DNA from: Halalkalibacter urbisdiaboli
GTDB lineage: Bacteria > Bacillota > Bacilli > Bacillales > Bacillaceae_D
Direction of reading: 5' to 3'
Length of the DNA: 64,000 bases
Assembly: GCF_002156385.1 (NCBI RefSeq)
Contig: NZ_MVJM01000002.1
Span: 310,001 to 374,000, forward strand
Shown: positions 1 to 9,016 of the stretch, piece by piece
Numbering within the stretch: the first letter of the stretch is position 1
How the letters are laid out: every line of letters starts with the position of its first letter
Translations under genes and position numbers: made by a program
Notes under the pieces: generated by a model
What the model was told of the DNA's origin: nothing
Seen by the model: the letters and a program-made list of their open reading frames with translations, nothing else
The model's database searches: none

Positions 1-32
1 AAAAGGGTGAGTTTCCCTTTTCCAGTCCCCTC
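1..32. repeat. Dispersed hairpin repeat (family A), cut by window edge
   Basis: AAAAGGG, a seven-base spacer and CCCTTTT form a hairpin, followed by CCAGTCCCC; the left arm that should pair with the last part lies outside the window. The same loop and arms recur at 41880-41919, and a related stem sits at 13371-13411. The element lies just downstream of hemL and may act as the haem operon terminator on the minus strand. Only half of it is visible. Confidence 0.5.
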
Positions 33-90
33 TTAGTCTTCTGGAACCCTAACAGTAGTTTCTACGATATTAAGACACCTCTTGCCTTGG

Positions 91-1380
91 TTATGCTTTT
101 AATTTAGAGAATGCAACTTCTGCTGCAGCAATGGTTTTATCAATATCTTCTTCCGTATGCTTCGTTGACAGGAACATTCCTTCAAATTGTGATGGAGGTA
201 ATGAAATTCCTTGCTGAAGCATTTCTTGAAAATAGCGAGTAAAATAATCTAGATTAGCCGTAGACGCCGTATCGAAGTTCATTACCTTTTCACCCGTGAA
301 AAAGAAACCAATCATCGATCCTGCACGATTTATATGATGTGGAATGTCATACTTTGTTGCCGCTGCCGATAATCCTTCAGCAAGTCGGGACGCTAATTGC
401 TCGAATCGGTCGTAATCAGCTTCAGTTAATTGCGATAATGTTTCATAACCGGCTGTCATTGCTAATGGATTTCCCGATAATGTCCCAGCTTGATAAATAG
501 GGCCACTCGGTGCAATTTGTTCCATAATCTTACGTTTTCCACCGTATGCACCTACTGGAAGACCACCACCAATGACTTTTCCTAAACAAGTTAGATCAGG
601 AATTACTCCGAGCTTTCCTTGAGCACAGTTATACCCAACACGGAATCCAGTCATGACTTCATCAAAAATGAGCAGCGTGCCGTTTTCTTCTGTTATGCGA
701 CGCAATTCCTCTAAGAAGCCTTCTACTGGTGGAACAACACCCATATTCCCAGCAACAGGCTCAACAATGACACCTGCAATATCATCACCAAACTTGTCAA
801 AGGCATAACGAACACTTTCCAAATCATTATACGGAACTGTTAACGTGTTTTGGGCAACTGATTCAGGTACACCAGGACTATCAGGAAGACCAAGTGTTGC
901 TACACCCGAACCTGCTTTAATAAGTAACGAATCACCATGACCATGATAGCAGCCAACAAATTTTAAAATTTTATTCCGACCAGTATAGCCTCTAGCAAGT
1001 CGTAATGCACTCATTGTTGCTTCCGTACCAGAGTTAACCATCCGAACAACCTCGATTGATGGAACACGCTCAATGACAAGCTCTGCCAACTTGGTTTCTA
1101 GCTCATTTGGTGCCCCAAAGCTTGTTCCGAGTTCCACTGTCTTTTTAAGCTCTGTCACCACTCGCTGATCGGCATGTCCTAAAATAAGTGGTCCCCACGA
1201 TAAGACATAATCAATGTATTCATTTCCATCAAGATCATAGATTTTTGAACCTATTCCCCGCTCCATGTAGACGGGGTCCATTTTCACCGACTTAAACGCA
1301 CGTACTGGACTATTCACACCACCTGGCATTAATGGCTTGGCTTTTTGAAAGGCAGCACTAGACTTTTCAAAGCTTCTCAT
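91..1380 (-). CDS. hemL: Glutamate-1-semialdehyde 2,1-aminomutase
   Basis: PLP enzyme that converts glutamate-1-semialdehyde to 5-aminolevulinate, the second step of the C5 haem pathway; cytosolic. At 429 residues it is the usual length. The PLP lysine is K268 in [13 protein letters not shown], and the cofactor aspartate lies in FDEVMTGF near residue 240. The ATG at 1380 is preferred to the TTG one codon upstream because AGGAGAG lies about seven bases before it. It is the last gene of the hemAXCDBL operon and follows hemB by 15 bp. Confidence 0.97.
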   Translation of the reverse strand: MRSFEKSSAAFQKAKPLMPGGVNSPVRAFKSVKMDPVYMERGIGSKIYDLDGNEYIDYVLSWGPLILGHADQRVVTELKKTVELGTSFGAPNELETKLAELVIERVPSIEVVRMVNSGTEATMSALRLARGYTGRNKILKFVGCYHGHGDSLLIKAGSGVATLGLPDSPGVPESVAQNTLTVPYNDLESVRYAFDKFGDDIAGVIVEPVAGNMGVVPPVEGFLEELRRITEENGTLLIFDEVMTGFRVGYNCAQGKLGVIPDLTCLGKVIGGGLPVGAYGGKRKIMEQIAPSGPIYQAGTLSGNPLAMTAGYETLSQLTEADYDRFEQLASRLAEGLSAAATKYDIPHHINRAGSMIGFFFTGEKVMNFDTASTANLDYFTRYFQEMLQQGISLPPSQFEGMFLSTKHTEEDIDKTIAAAEVAFSKLKA

Positions 1381-1395
1381 CAAATCTCTCCTCTC

Positions 1396-2379
1396 TTATT
1401 TTGATTCCTTTAACCAACGAGCTACGTCTTTTGCAAAGTAGGTCAAAATGATATCGGCACCTGCACGCTTCATGCTCACTAACTTTTCAAGAACTGTTTC
1501 TTTTTCGTTAATCCAACCATTTTGACTTGCGGCTTTAATCATGGCATACTCCCCGCTCACATTGTACGCAACGACCGGGTATCCAGAGAAATCTTTAACT
1601 TCTCGAATGATGTCCAAATAGGAAAGAGCCGGCTTAACAATTAAAAAGTCCGCACCTTCCTCAATATCTGATTGTGCCTCACGAATTGCTTCTAACCGAT
1701 TGGCCGGGTCCATTTGGTACGTTTTGCGGTCACCAAATTTTGGTGAACTATTTGCTGCATCACGGAAAGGTCCATAAAACGCCGATGAATATTTCACAGC
1801 ATAAGACATAATCGGAACATCATAATAACCTGCTTCATCGAGCCCATGGCGTATCGCCGCTACAAAGCCATCCATCATATTCGAAGGAGCGATAATATCA
1901 GCACCCGCTTTTGCTTGAGAAACAGCTGTCTTTGCTAATAAATCTAAGGAAGGGTCGTTTAACACCTTCCCCTCTTCAATCACACCACAATGTCCATGGT
2001 CAGTAAATTCACAAAGACAAGTGTCCGCTATTACCGTTAACTCTGGATGTCTAGCCTTTACTTGACGAATGGCTTTTTGTACGATTCCATGGTCATGATA
2101 AGCAAATGTTCCAACTTCATCCTTCTCGTTAGGAATACCGAAAAAAATCACAGATTGAATTCCTAAGCTAACTACCTCGTCGATTTCTTCATCTAATAAG
2201 TCCAAGGAAAATTGAAAAACATTCGGCATTGATTTTACTTCATTTTTAATATTTTCACCGTCTATCACAAAAATCGGATAAATAAAATCTTCAGTATGTA
2301 GATGTGTTTCACGAACCATGCTTCGAATTGAAGCTGATTGACGTAGGCGACGATGTCTATGAAAAGCTAAATCCTTCAT
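1396..2379 (-). CDS. hemB: Porphobilinogen synthase (ALA dehydratase)
   Basis: Condenses two 5-aminolevulinate molecules to porphobilinogen. The zinc-type cysteine cluster is visible (C121, C123, C131 in [14 protein letters not shown]). The two active-site lysines are K196 (MSYAVKYSS) and K249 (FLIVKPALS), the latter forming the Schiff base in this family. At 327 residues it is full length. Its ATG overlaps the hemD stop by 4 bp (ATGA), so translation of the two is probably coupled. Confidence 0.97.
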   Translation of the reverse strand: MKDLAFHRHRRLRQSASIRSMVRETHLHTEDFIYPIFVIDGENIKNEVKSMPNVFQFSLDLLDEEIDEVVSLGIQSVIFFGIPNEKDEVGTFAYHDHGIVQKAIRQVKARHPELTVIADTCLCEFTDHGHCGVIEEGKVLNDPSLDLLAKTAVSQAKAGADIIAPSNMMDGFVAAIRHGLDEAGYYDVPIMSYAVKYSSAFYGPFRDAANSSPKFGDRKTYQMDPANRLEAIREAQSDIEEGADFLIVKPALSYLDIIREVKDFSGYPVVAYNVSGEYAMIKAASQNGWINEKETVLEKLVSMKRAGADIILTYFAKDVARWLKESK

Positions 2380-3167
2380 TGTGTATTTCCCTCCTCTATA
2401 TAGGAACCTATCGCTTCAACTAATCCCTCCACTGTGTAAGAATTAGGAATAATATCGACGTTTAACCCTAATTCCTGAGCCGTTTTAGCCGTAATCGGCC
2501 CAATACAGGCAACAGCGGTAGTATTTAATTGATGACGAATACCTAACTCATCTATTAGTTTTACAAAGTGGGAAACTGTTGATGAGCTAGTAAACGTCAC
2601 AACATCCAATTGTGTCTGACTTTGCAGAAGTTGGCTCATACTTTCATATGCCGAATTCGGTAGTACTGTTTCATAAACGATAACATCGGATACGATTAAG
2701 CCAAATTGCTCTAATTCATGAGCTAATATCTCACGACCAAGATTCCCTCTTACAATAAGGATGCGTTCTCCCTTTTTCGCATAGTGTTTTAATTCCTTTG
2801 CTAAACTTTCTGCAACAAACTCATTGGGAAAAACCTCAGCATTTAATCCATATTTCCTTAACACATTTGCAGTTTTTGTTCCAACGACAGCAATCCGAGG
2901 TAGCTTCTGTTGTGTTGCTCCTTCTTGATTAAAGACCTCCATAAAGAAACGGACACCATTGGCACTTGTAAAAACTAGCCAATCATATTGTTGTATACAA
3001 TCTACTTTCTTTTGAAGGCTGTCTTGCTGTTTAGAAGGTTGAAAAGCTAATAAAGGTACCTCAATTGGTATACCACCAGTATTTCTAATTGCTTGAGACA
3101 ACACTTTAGCCTGTTCCTTCGCCCTCGTTACGAGAATATGCTTCCCCGCTAAGGAAGAGTGACTCAT
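2376..3167 (-). CDS. hemD: Uroporphyrinogen-III synthase
   Basis: Closes and inverts ring D of hydroxymethylbilane to give uroporphyrinogen III. The family is poorly conserved; the call rests on the two-lobed pattern (an N-terminal stretch around LVTRAKEQ, the central [14 protein letters not shown], and the late [13 protein letters not shown]) and on the position between hemC and hemB. Both ends overlap the neighbouring genes by 4 bp (ATGA), so hemC, hemD and hemB look translationally coupled. At 263 residues it has a normal length. Confidence 0.94.
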   Translation of the reverse strand: MSHSSLAGKHILVTRAKEQAKVLSQAIRNTGGIPIEVPLLAFQPSKQQDSLQKKVDCIQQYDWLVFTSANGVRFFMEVFNQEGATQQKLPRIAVVGTKTANVLRKYGLNAEVFPNEFVAESLAKELKHYAKKGERILIVRGNLGREILAHELEQFGLIVSDVIVYETVLPNSAYESMSQLLQSQTQLDVVTFTSSSTVSHFVKLIDELGIRHQLNTTAVACIGPITAKTAQELGLNVDIIPNSYTVEGLVEAIGSYIEEGNTQ

Positions 3168-4099
3168 TGCTGATCAAGCTCTTTTTTTACTTTGTCTAAA
3201 ATTTCCTTTGCACCTTGATTCATGAGGAGCTGAGAAATATCTTCTCCTAATTTAATAGGATCATTGCCTTGAAGGGTTTCCTTAATTATCGTTTTTCCGT
3301 CAGGGGAACCAACAAGTGCAGTAAGAGAAATTTCATCATTGTCCTGAATCGTTGCATAGGCAGCAATAGGAACTTGGCAACCGCCTTCCATTTTGTGTAA
3401 AAACGTCCGTTCTGCAGTTACTGTTCTAGCTGTAGCTTCTTCATTTAATTTCTTTAATAATTCAATAACATCCTGGTCATCTGACCGACATTCTAATCCT
3501 AGCGCCCCTTGGCCGACGGCTGGTACACACATTTCTGGATCTAAATATTCCGTAACAATCTCTTCAGGAAAACCGAGACGTTTAACCCCTGCTGCAGCTA
3601 AAATAATCGCGTCAAACTCTTCTTCTTTAAGTTTTCTCAGCCTTGTTTCGACGTTGCCGCGAATCCACTTCACTTCTAAATCAGGACGAGCTGCTAATAC
3701 TTGAGCTGAACGTCTAAGACTACTCGTACCGATTATTGAACCAGCCGGTAAATCAGCTAACTTCACATGGTTATTTGAAATAAGTACATCACGTGGGTCC
3801 TCACGTTCAGTAATCGCAGCTAATGAAAAACCTTCTTGCAGTACGGATGGAACATCCTTCATACTATGCACTGCTAAATCTATTTCCTTATCGGCTAGCG
3901 CTTGTTCGATTTCCTTTACAAACAAGCCTTTTCCTCCTACCTTCGATAGCGTTACATCTAGAATACGGTCACCTTTTGTAACGATTTTTTTTACTTCAAA
4001 CTCATAAGGCCCTCCAAGCTGTGTCAGCTTGTCAATTACCCAATCTGTTTGTGTAAGAGCTAAATTACTTTTACGAGAACCAATGACGATTTTTCGCAT
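3164..4099 (-). CDS. hemC: Hydroxymethylbilane synthase (porphobilinogen deaminase)
   Basis: Polymerises four porphobilinogen units to hydroxymethylbilane. C241 in [12 protein letters not shown] carries the dipyrromethane cofactor, and D82 in VHSMKDVPS is the catalytic aspartate. At 311 residues it is full length. GGAGG sits seven bases before the ATG, so ribosome entry is independent of the long repeat array immediately upstream. In the usual order hemX comes directly before hemC; here about 1.2 kb of repeats separates them, so the hemC-hemL part of the message must be transcribed through the array or from a promoter not seen. Confidence 0.97.
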   Translation of the reverse strand: MRKIVIGSRKSNLALTQTDWVIDKLTQLGGPYEFEVKKIVTKGDRILDVTLSKVGGKGLFVKEIEQALADKEIDLAVHSMKDVPSVLQEGFSLAAITEREDPRDVLISNNHVKLADLPAGSIIGTSSLRRSAQVLAARPDLEVKWIRGNVETRLRKLKEEEFDAIILAAAGVKRLGFPEEIVTEYLDPEMCVPAVGQGALGLECRSDDQDVIELLKKLNEEATARTVTAERTFLHKMEGGCQVPIAAYATIQDNDEISLTALVGSPDGKTIIKETLQGNDPIKLGEDISQLLMNQGAKEILDKVKKELDQQ

Positions 4100-4157
4100 A
4101 CCGTACCTCCACTTCTTTTTCTATCCTGCTTATTTCTTCCTTTAGTCTACGTTTACC

Positions 4158-5315
4158 TTGATCCTCCCTCTGGTCGGATGCCGGCGTACTTTCGTCCGCC
4201 TCTAAAAACCTTGATCCTCCCTCTGGTCGGATGCCGGCGTACTTTCGTCCGCCTCTAAAACCCTGAACCGCCCTCTGGTCGGATGCCGGCGTACTGCCGT
4301 CCGCCTCTGAACACCTTGATCCTCCCTCTGGTCGGCTGCCGGCGTACTTTCGTCCGCCTCTATAACCCTTGATCCTCCCTCTGGTCGGCTGCCGGCGTAC
4401 TTTCGTCCGCCTCTATAACCCTTGATCCTCCCTCTGGTCGGCTGCCGGCGTACTTTCGTCCGCCTCTATAACCCTTGATCCTCCCTCTGGTCGGCTGCCG
4501 GCGTACTTTCGTCCGCCTCTATAACCCTTGATCCTCCCTCTGGTCGGCTGCCGGCGTACTTTCGTCCGCCTCTATAACCCTTGATCCTCCCTCTGGTCGG
4601 CTGCCGGCGTACTTTCGTCCGCCTCTATAACCCTTGATCCTCCCTCTGGTCGGCTGCCGGCGTACTTTCGTCCGCCTCTATAACCCTTGATCCTCCCTCT
4701 GGTCGGCTGCCGGCGTACTTTCGTCCGCCTCTATAACCCTTGATCCTCCCTCTGGTCGGCTGCCGGCGTACTTTCGTCCGCCTCTATAACCCTTGATCCT
4801 CCCTCTGGTCGGCTGCCGGCGTACTTTCGTCCGCCTCTATAACCCTTGATCCTCCCTCTGGTCGGCTGCCGGCGTACTTTCGTCCGCCTCTATAACCCTT
4901 GATCCTCCCTCTGGTCGGCTGCCGGCGTACTTTCGTCCGCCTCTATAACCCTTGATCCTCCCTCTGGTCGGCTGCCGGCGTACTTTCGTCCGCCTCTATA
5001 ACCCTTGATCCTCCCTCTGGTCGGCTGCCGGCGTACTTTCGTCCGCCTCTATAACCCTTGATCCTCCCTCTGGTCGGCTGCCGGCGTACTTTCGTCCGCC
5101 TCTATAACCCTTGATCCTCCCTCTGGTCGGCTGCCGGCGTACTTTCGTCCGCCTCTATAACCCTTGATCCTCCCTCTGGTCGGCTGCCGGCGTACTTTCG
5201 TCCGCCTCTATAACCCTTGATCCTCCCTCTGGTCGGATGCCGGCGTACTTTCGTCCGCCTCTAAAACCCTGATCCTCCCTCTGGTCGGATGCCGGCGTAC
5301 TTTCGTCCGCCTCTA
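4158..5315. repeat. 22-copy tandem array of a 53-bp unit
   Basis: Head-to-tail units, each with CTCTGGTCGG, then (A/C)TGCCGGCGTAC, then TTTCGTCCGCCTC. The period is 53 bp, with two steps of 52 bp. Copies 1-3 and 21-22 carry CGGATGCC and end CTCTAAAA or similar; copies 4-20 carry CGGCTGCC and end CTCTATAACCC and look identical to one another. The period is not a multiple of three and stops occur in every frame, so it does not encode a repeat protein. On the transcribed (minus) strand each unit offers a GGCG-N10-CGCC hairpin and an AGAGGGAGGAT stretch. The last copy supplies the hemX stop codon. There are no unique spacers, so it is not a CRISPR array. Function unknown. Confidence 0.97.
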
Positions 5316-6128
5316 ATACCATAAATGGAATGTTGAGTAGTTGCTAGATAAAAAGTAGTTTATTAAGACGAGTAGAAAAGCAGCTATATTTAATAGAGCA
5401 ATGTTATACCCTCTTACCAATTTGACAACACGTTGGTATAAGTATACCGCGTAAACGATAAGTGTAATCAATGAACTAATAATCTTTGTATCAAGCCATG
5501 GGAGTGTGCCTAATTGATTGGATCCCCAAACAAATCCTAGGATAATTCCTATTAAAAATAACGGAAACCCTACTGTTGCAGAGAAAAACGCATATTGATC
5601 AAGCTTCGTTAAGGAACCAAAGCGTAGGAGACGTTTTCCCCATGCTTTTTGCTTAAGCATTTGATGTTGAATAACATACATGATCGAAAACGCAAATGAC
5701 AGCGTAAATGCTGCATATGAAAGCAAAATAATTGAAATATGAATAATCAATAATTCTGAAGCTAGTAGCGCTTTTAATGAATCTGGAACATCTCCGTCTG
5801 GTGTAAATAAACTAAATGCCATCATACTAAAACCGACCACATTTGTAAAAAGAACGAGAAAGTCAACTCGAAAGAACCAATTTATTATTAGCGAAAGCGT
5901 GACAACAACCCATGCATAAAAAAAGAGCCCTTCAAACGGGGTAATCAGCGGTAAACGATTTAATTCATAAGCTCGATAAACGAAAAAAACCGTTTGCAAA
6001 ACCCAGACAATAGAAAGCAACCAGAAAGCCATTCGATTGACCTTCCGGTTGTGCTGTAAGAAATCAATAAAGTACCCAAAAACACTTAAGCTATAAAGAA
6101 TAATCGTAACAGGATAAATCCAATTCAT
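5313..6128 (-). CDS. hemX: HemX membrane protein, cytochrome c assembly (CcsA) family
   Basis: Integral membrane protein of about eight hydrophobic segments, 271 residues. In B. subtilis HemX negatively affects the amount of HemA (established for that species). The internal GFVWGS stretch is typical of the CcsA/HemX family. It lies 21 bp after the hemA stop. The TAG stop lies inside the final copy of the tandem array, which suggests the 3' end of the gene was a boundary for repeat expansion. Confidence 0.92.
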   Translation of the reverse strand: MNWIYPVTIILYSLSVFGYFIDFLQHNRKVNRMAFWLLSIVWVLQTVFFVYRAYELNRLPLITPFEGLFFYAWVVVTLSLIINWFFRVDFLVLFTNVVGFSMMAFSLFTPDGDVPDSLKALLASELLIIHISIILLSYAAFTLSFAFSIMYVIQHQMLKQKAWGKRLLRFGSLTKLDQYAFFSATVGFPLFLIGIILGFVWGSNQLGTLPWLDTKIISSLITLIVYAVYLYQRVVKLVRGYNIALLNIAAFLLVLINYFLSSNYSTFHLWY

Positions 6129-6149
6129 CTCAAGCGTTCTCTCCTCTCA

Positions 6150-7535
6150 TTAGGAGCCGGAGCGAACAACAGCTTCTTGGTGTCTATGAGCTTTAGTGAA
6201 TTCTTTCTTTTGCTGTTCCCATTGTTGTTCAGCTGCATTTACTTGATGAAGTCGCTCATCAGCCTTTAGCTCTTCCTCAAGAGCAAAGATCTTCGTAAAA
6301 AGCTCTAGTGCTTCTTCTGAACCTGGCTCTCCTGCCAATTCCTTAACACGAGTAATTGGGTCACGAAGTAATTGATTTACAATGCTTTTTGTATGCTTGT
6401 TCAATACTTTTTTATCACGGTCACTTAAATCTGGTAGTTTACGTTCAAGGCTTTCCATCGTTTCAGCTTGAACAGCCAATGCCTTTGTTCGTAAGGCTGT
6501 AATAATTGGAACAACCCCAAGCATATTCAACCATGTTTTGAATTCATCAATCTCAGCTTCAACCATAATTTCAATCTTTTCTGCTTCGCGCTTACGCTCT
6601 GCTAAGTTTGCCTCGACGATATTTTGCAAGTCATCAATATCGTACAAATAGACATCATCAAATTGAGCTAATGCAGGATCTAAGTCACGTGGAACGGCGA
6701 TGTCGACCATGAAGAGTGGACGTCCTTTTCTCTTCTTTAAAACGGAAGACATCATATCCTTTGTGACAACATAATCTCTTGCACCAGTTGAGCTAATTAG
6801 AATATCAGCTTCTGCTAAAGTTTGCTGTAGTTTTTCATATGGACGAGCATCACCTAGGAAACGAGCCGCTAATTCAGCTGCCTTTGCTTCTGTTCGGTTA
6901 ATAACGGTAATATGTGTTGCTCCGTTCGCATGTAAATGCTTTGCAGTGAGCTCGCTCATTTTTCCTGCACCAAGAATTAAAATGTGTTTTCCTGAAAACT
7001 CACCAAAAATTTTCTTTCCAAGTTCAACAGCTGCATAACTAACAGAAACAGCATGCTGGCCAATTTCTGTTCCTGAATGCGCACGCTTAGCAAGAGTCAC
7101 AGCCTGTTTAAATAATTGATTAAAAATCGTTCCTGTCGCATGTTCTTGCTGAGCTAGTAAAAAGCTGTCACGAACTTGACCAAGAATCTGTGTTTCTCCA
7201 AGAATCATTGAATCTAATCCACATGCAACTTTAAATAAATGCTCAATTGCATGATGGTCTTCTCTCAAATCTAAATATGGAGTAAAGTCATCCTTTGGAA
7301 GCTGAAACCACTCTGCTAAAAAGGCTTTCGTATAATGACGCCCTGTATGAAGCTGGTCAGCCACAACATAGATTTCAGTCCGATTACAGGTTGAAATGAT
7401 TGTACATTCCAAAATGCTCTTCATCTTTCGCAATTGCTTTAGCGCGACCGGAAGCTCTGCTTCCTGAAACGAAAATTTCTCTCTTATTTCCACAGGGGCC
7501 GTTTTATAATTTAATCCTAAGACGATAATATGCAT
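6150..7535 (-). CDS. hemA: Glutamyl-tRNA reductase
   Basis: Reduces glutamyl-tRNA(Glu) to glutamate-1-semialdehyde with NADPH; the committed step of the C5 pathway. The nucleophilic cysteine is C50 in [10 protein letters not shown], and a nucleotide-binding loop is visible as [10 protein letters not shown]. At 461 residues it is full length. The ATG at 7535 ([15 protein letters not shown]) is chosen because AAGGGG lies at a normal distance before it; the upstream in-frame GTG overlaps that site. First gene of the hem operon, with its own promoter. Confidence 0.96.
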   Translation of the reverse strand: MHIIVLGLNYKTAPVEIREKFSFQEAELPVALKQLRKMKSILECTIISTCNRTEIYVVADQLHTGRHYTKAFLAEWFQLPKDDFTPYLDLREDHHAIEHLFKVACGLDSMILGETQILGQVRDSFLLAQQEHATGTIFNQLFKQAVTLAKRAHSGTEIGQHAVSVSYAAVELGKKIFGEFSGKHILILGAGKMSELTAKHLHANGATHITVINRTEAKAAELAARFLGDARPYEKLQQTLAEADILISSTGARDYVVTKDMMSSVLKKRKGRPLFMVDIAVPRDLDPALAQFDDVYLYDIDDLQNIVEANLAERKREAEKIEIMVEAEIDEFKTWLNMLGVVPIITALRTKALAVQAETMESLERKLPDLSDRDKKVLNKHTKSIVNQLLRDPITRVKELAGEPGSEEALELFTKIFALEEELKADERLHQVNAAEQQWEQQKKEFTKAHRHQEAVVRSGS

Positions 7536-7621
7536 GTTCACGCTCACCCCTTACACTCTCTATCCAACATCTATATTAGCGTACTAAGCTACGCCCTAAC
7601 TTCTGTCCAAAACATGCCTCT

Positions 7622-7649
7622 ATTATAACATGTCTTTTCCACCACTCAA
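7622..7649 (-). promoter_or_regulatory. Sigma-A promoter of the hem operon
   Basis: On the minus strand TTGAGT, a 16-bp spacer and a perfect TATAAT with an upstream TG (extended -10) lie about 85 bp before the hemA ATG. It is the only strong promoter-like element seen ahead of hemA and probably drives the whole operon. Confidence 0.7.
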
Positions 7650-7786
7650 AAAAAAATTGTGAACAGGTTATGAAGCCTATGCTATCATGATGGTAAACCT
7701 TCTGTATCCTGTTATGCAAGTTATTTGCTTCCTTTTTAGGATAACCACTGAAGTTTTTCTTATGAAGATGATTGAAGGAGATTATT

Positions 7787-8263
7787 ATGAGACGTCAAAG
7801 CATTTACCCAGGATTCATGCTTATAGGGATAGGAGGATATTTTCTACTTCAAGCCTATCCACTTCCCTTTTCGAAACAGCTTTTAACATGGCCGACTCTT
7901 TTTTTATTAATCGGTATAGCCCTTCTTTTTCAAGCTTATACCAGACGAGATTATTCATTACTTTTACCAGGCTGGCTTTTATTCGGACTTGGAATCCACT
8001 TTCACGGCCGCCATCTCTTAAACACTTGGCCTTCACATTGGGCCGTTTTCACTTTTATACTTGGCTGTTCATTTCTGCTTCTTTACCTTAAAACAAAAAA
8101 AGAAGGGCTTGTTCTTGGACTCATTTTTGTATTCATCTCTTTAATTATGTTTACATCTCTTAATCCTTTTCTGTACTTCCAAAAGATTTCTTCTTTTTTA
8201 GGGAATCTTTGGCCGTTGCTGTTTATTGCCATTGGTATTTTCTTTATGACAAAGCATAAATAG
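7787..8263 (+). CDS. Small polytopic membrane protein of unknown function
   Basis: 158 residues, with at least four hydrophobic segments starting in YPGFMLIGIGGYFLLQ. The pattern of short helices with few polar loops resembles the small multi-helix membrane domains found in LiaF-like and DUF5668-like proteins; that is a weak similarity by eye. GAAGGAG lies seven bases before the ATG; an in-frame TTG upstream overlaps that site and is not used. The gene is divergent from hemA and ends directly against a 17-bp hairpin. Function not known. Confidence 0.75.
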   Translation: MRRQSIYPGFMLIGIGGYFLLQAYPLPFSKQLLTWPTLFLLIGIALLFQAYTRRDYSLLLPGWLLFGLGIHFHGRHLLNTWPSHWAVFTFILGCSFLLLYLKTKKEGLVLGLIFVFISLIMFTSLNPFLYFQKISSFLGNLWPLLFIAIGIFFMTKHK

Positions 8264-8264
8264 A

Positions 8265-8374
8265 GGGATGTCCCAAAAGGTCGGTTTTTTACCTTTTGGG
8301 ACATCCCCCGAAGCAATGAGTGGAGTCGCTACATCTTTTAAAAGCCTTATGAGGAGCGCTTTTCTCCTCATAAG
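8265..8374 (+). repeat. Dispersed double-hairpin repeat (family B), copy 1
   Basis: A perfect 17-bp hairpin (GGGATGTCCCAAAAGGT, nine-base T-rich loop) is followed by GCAATGAG, GTCGCTACATCTTTTAAAAG and a second perfect 11-bp hairpin (CTTATGAGGAG). The first 88 bases align without gaps to 41786-41873, and an inverted, diverged copy lies at 57567-57626. It follows the membrane protein stop by one base and may serve as its terminator. No ORF of its own. Confidence 0.85.
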
Positions 8375-8431
8375 CGCGTAGCGAAAGGAGCCATTGCCTT
8401 TGGTTCATTGACTTTTAAGACACCAGCCTAT

Positions 8432-9016
8432 TTATTTCAGAAAATCTAGAATTGTTTTCCAAGCTGTATCTTTTCCATAACCAGTCTCAGATGAGAAGAG
8501 CACAATTGGATCTTGCTCATCTTTTTCTAGCTCTTTTTGAATGATGCTAACATGCTTTTGCCATTTTCCCTTCGGTACCTTATCGCATTTTGTAGCGATA
8601 ATAATAACAGGAAGGTCAAAATGCTTTAACCAATGGTACATTAGCCTATCATCTTCAGTTGGTTTATGTCGCACATCAATGAGCTGAATAACCGCCCGAA
8701 GCTGTTCCCTTGTTTGAATAAAGGTTTCTATCATTTTCCCCCAAGCTTCTCGCTCAGATTTTGACACTTTAGCAAATCCATATCCTGGAACATCGACAAA
8801 ATGAATTTGCTCGTTAATTTGATAGAAATTCAAGGTTTGTGTTTTTCCCGGACGCTGTGACGTTCTTGCTAAACTTTTACGGTTAATCATCTTATTAATA
8901 AAAGAAGATTTACCAACATTTGAACGACCTGCTAAAGCCACTTCGGGTAATTGCGTGTTTGGGTATTGCTCAGGTTTAACAGCTACATGTGCGAGCTCTG
9001 CTTTTGTTACTTTCAT
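8432..9016 (-). CDS. ysxC: Ribosome biogenesis GTPase EngB/YsxC
   Basis: GTPase needed for assembly of the 50S subunit. Visible G motifs: GRSNVGKSS (G1), DVPGYG (G3), TKCDK (G4). At 194 residues it is the normal length. Its ATG follows the lonA stop with no gap, so it is probably translated with lonA, as in B. subtilis. Confidence 0.96.
   Translation of the reverse strand: MKVTKAELAHVAVKPEQYPNTQLPEVALAGRSNVGKSSFINKMINRKSLARTSQRPGKTQTLNFYQINEQIHFVDVPGYGFAKVSKSEREAWGKMIETFIQTREQLRAVIQLIDVRHKPTEDDRLMYHWLKHFDLPVIIIATKCDKVPKGKWQKHVSIIQKELEKDEQDPIVLFSSETGYGKDTAWKTILDFLK

Noticed and set aside
4158-5315. CRISPR array
   Set aside because: The whole 53-bp period is conserved; there are no variable spacers and no cas genes nearby.
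4158-5315. Repeat-protein gene in the tandem array
   Set aside because: 53 is not a multiple of three, so frames rotate from unit to unit, and stops occur in all six frames.
7687-8091. 134-residue plus-strand frame overlapping the small membrane protein
   Set aside because: The overlapping frame has the ribosome binding site and a coherent membrane pattern; this one has neither.
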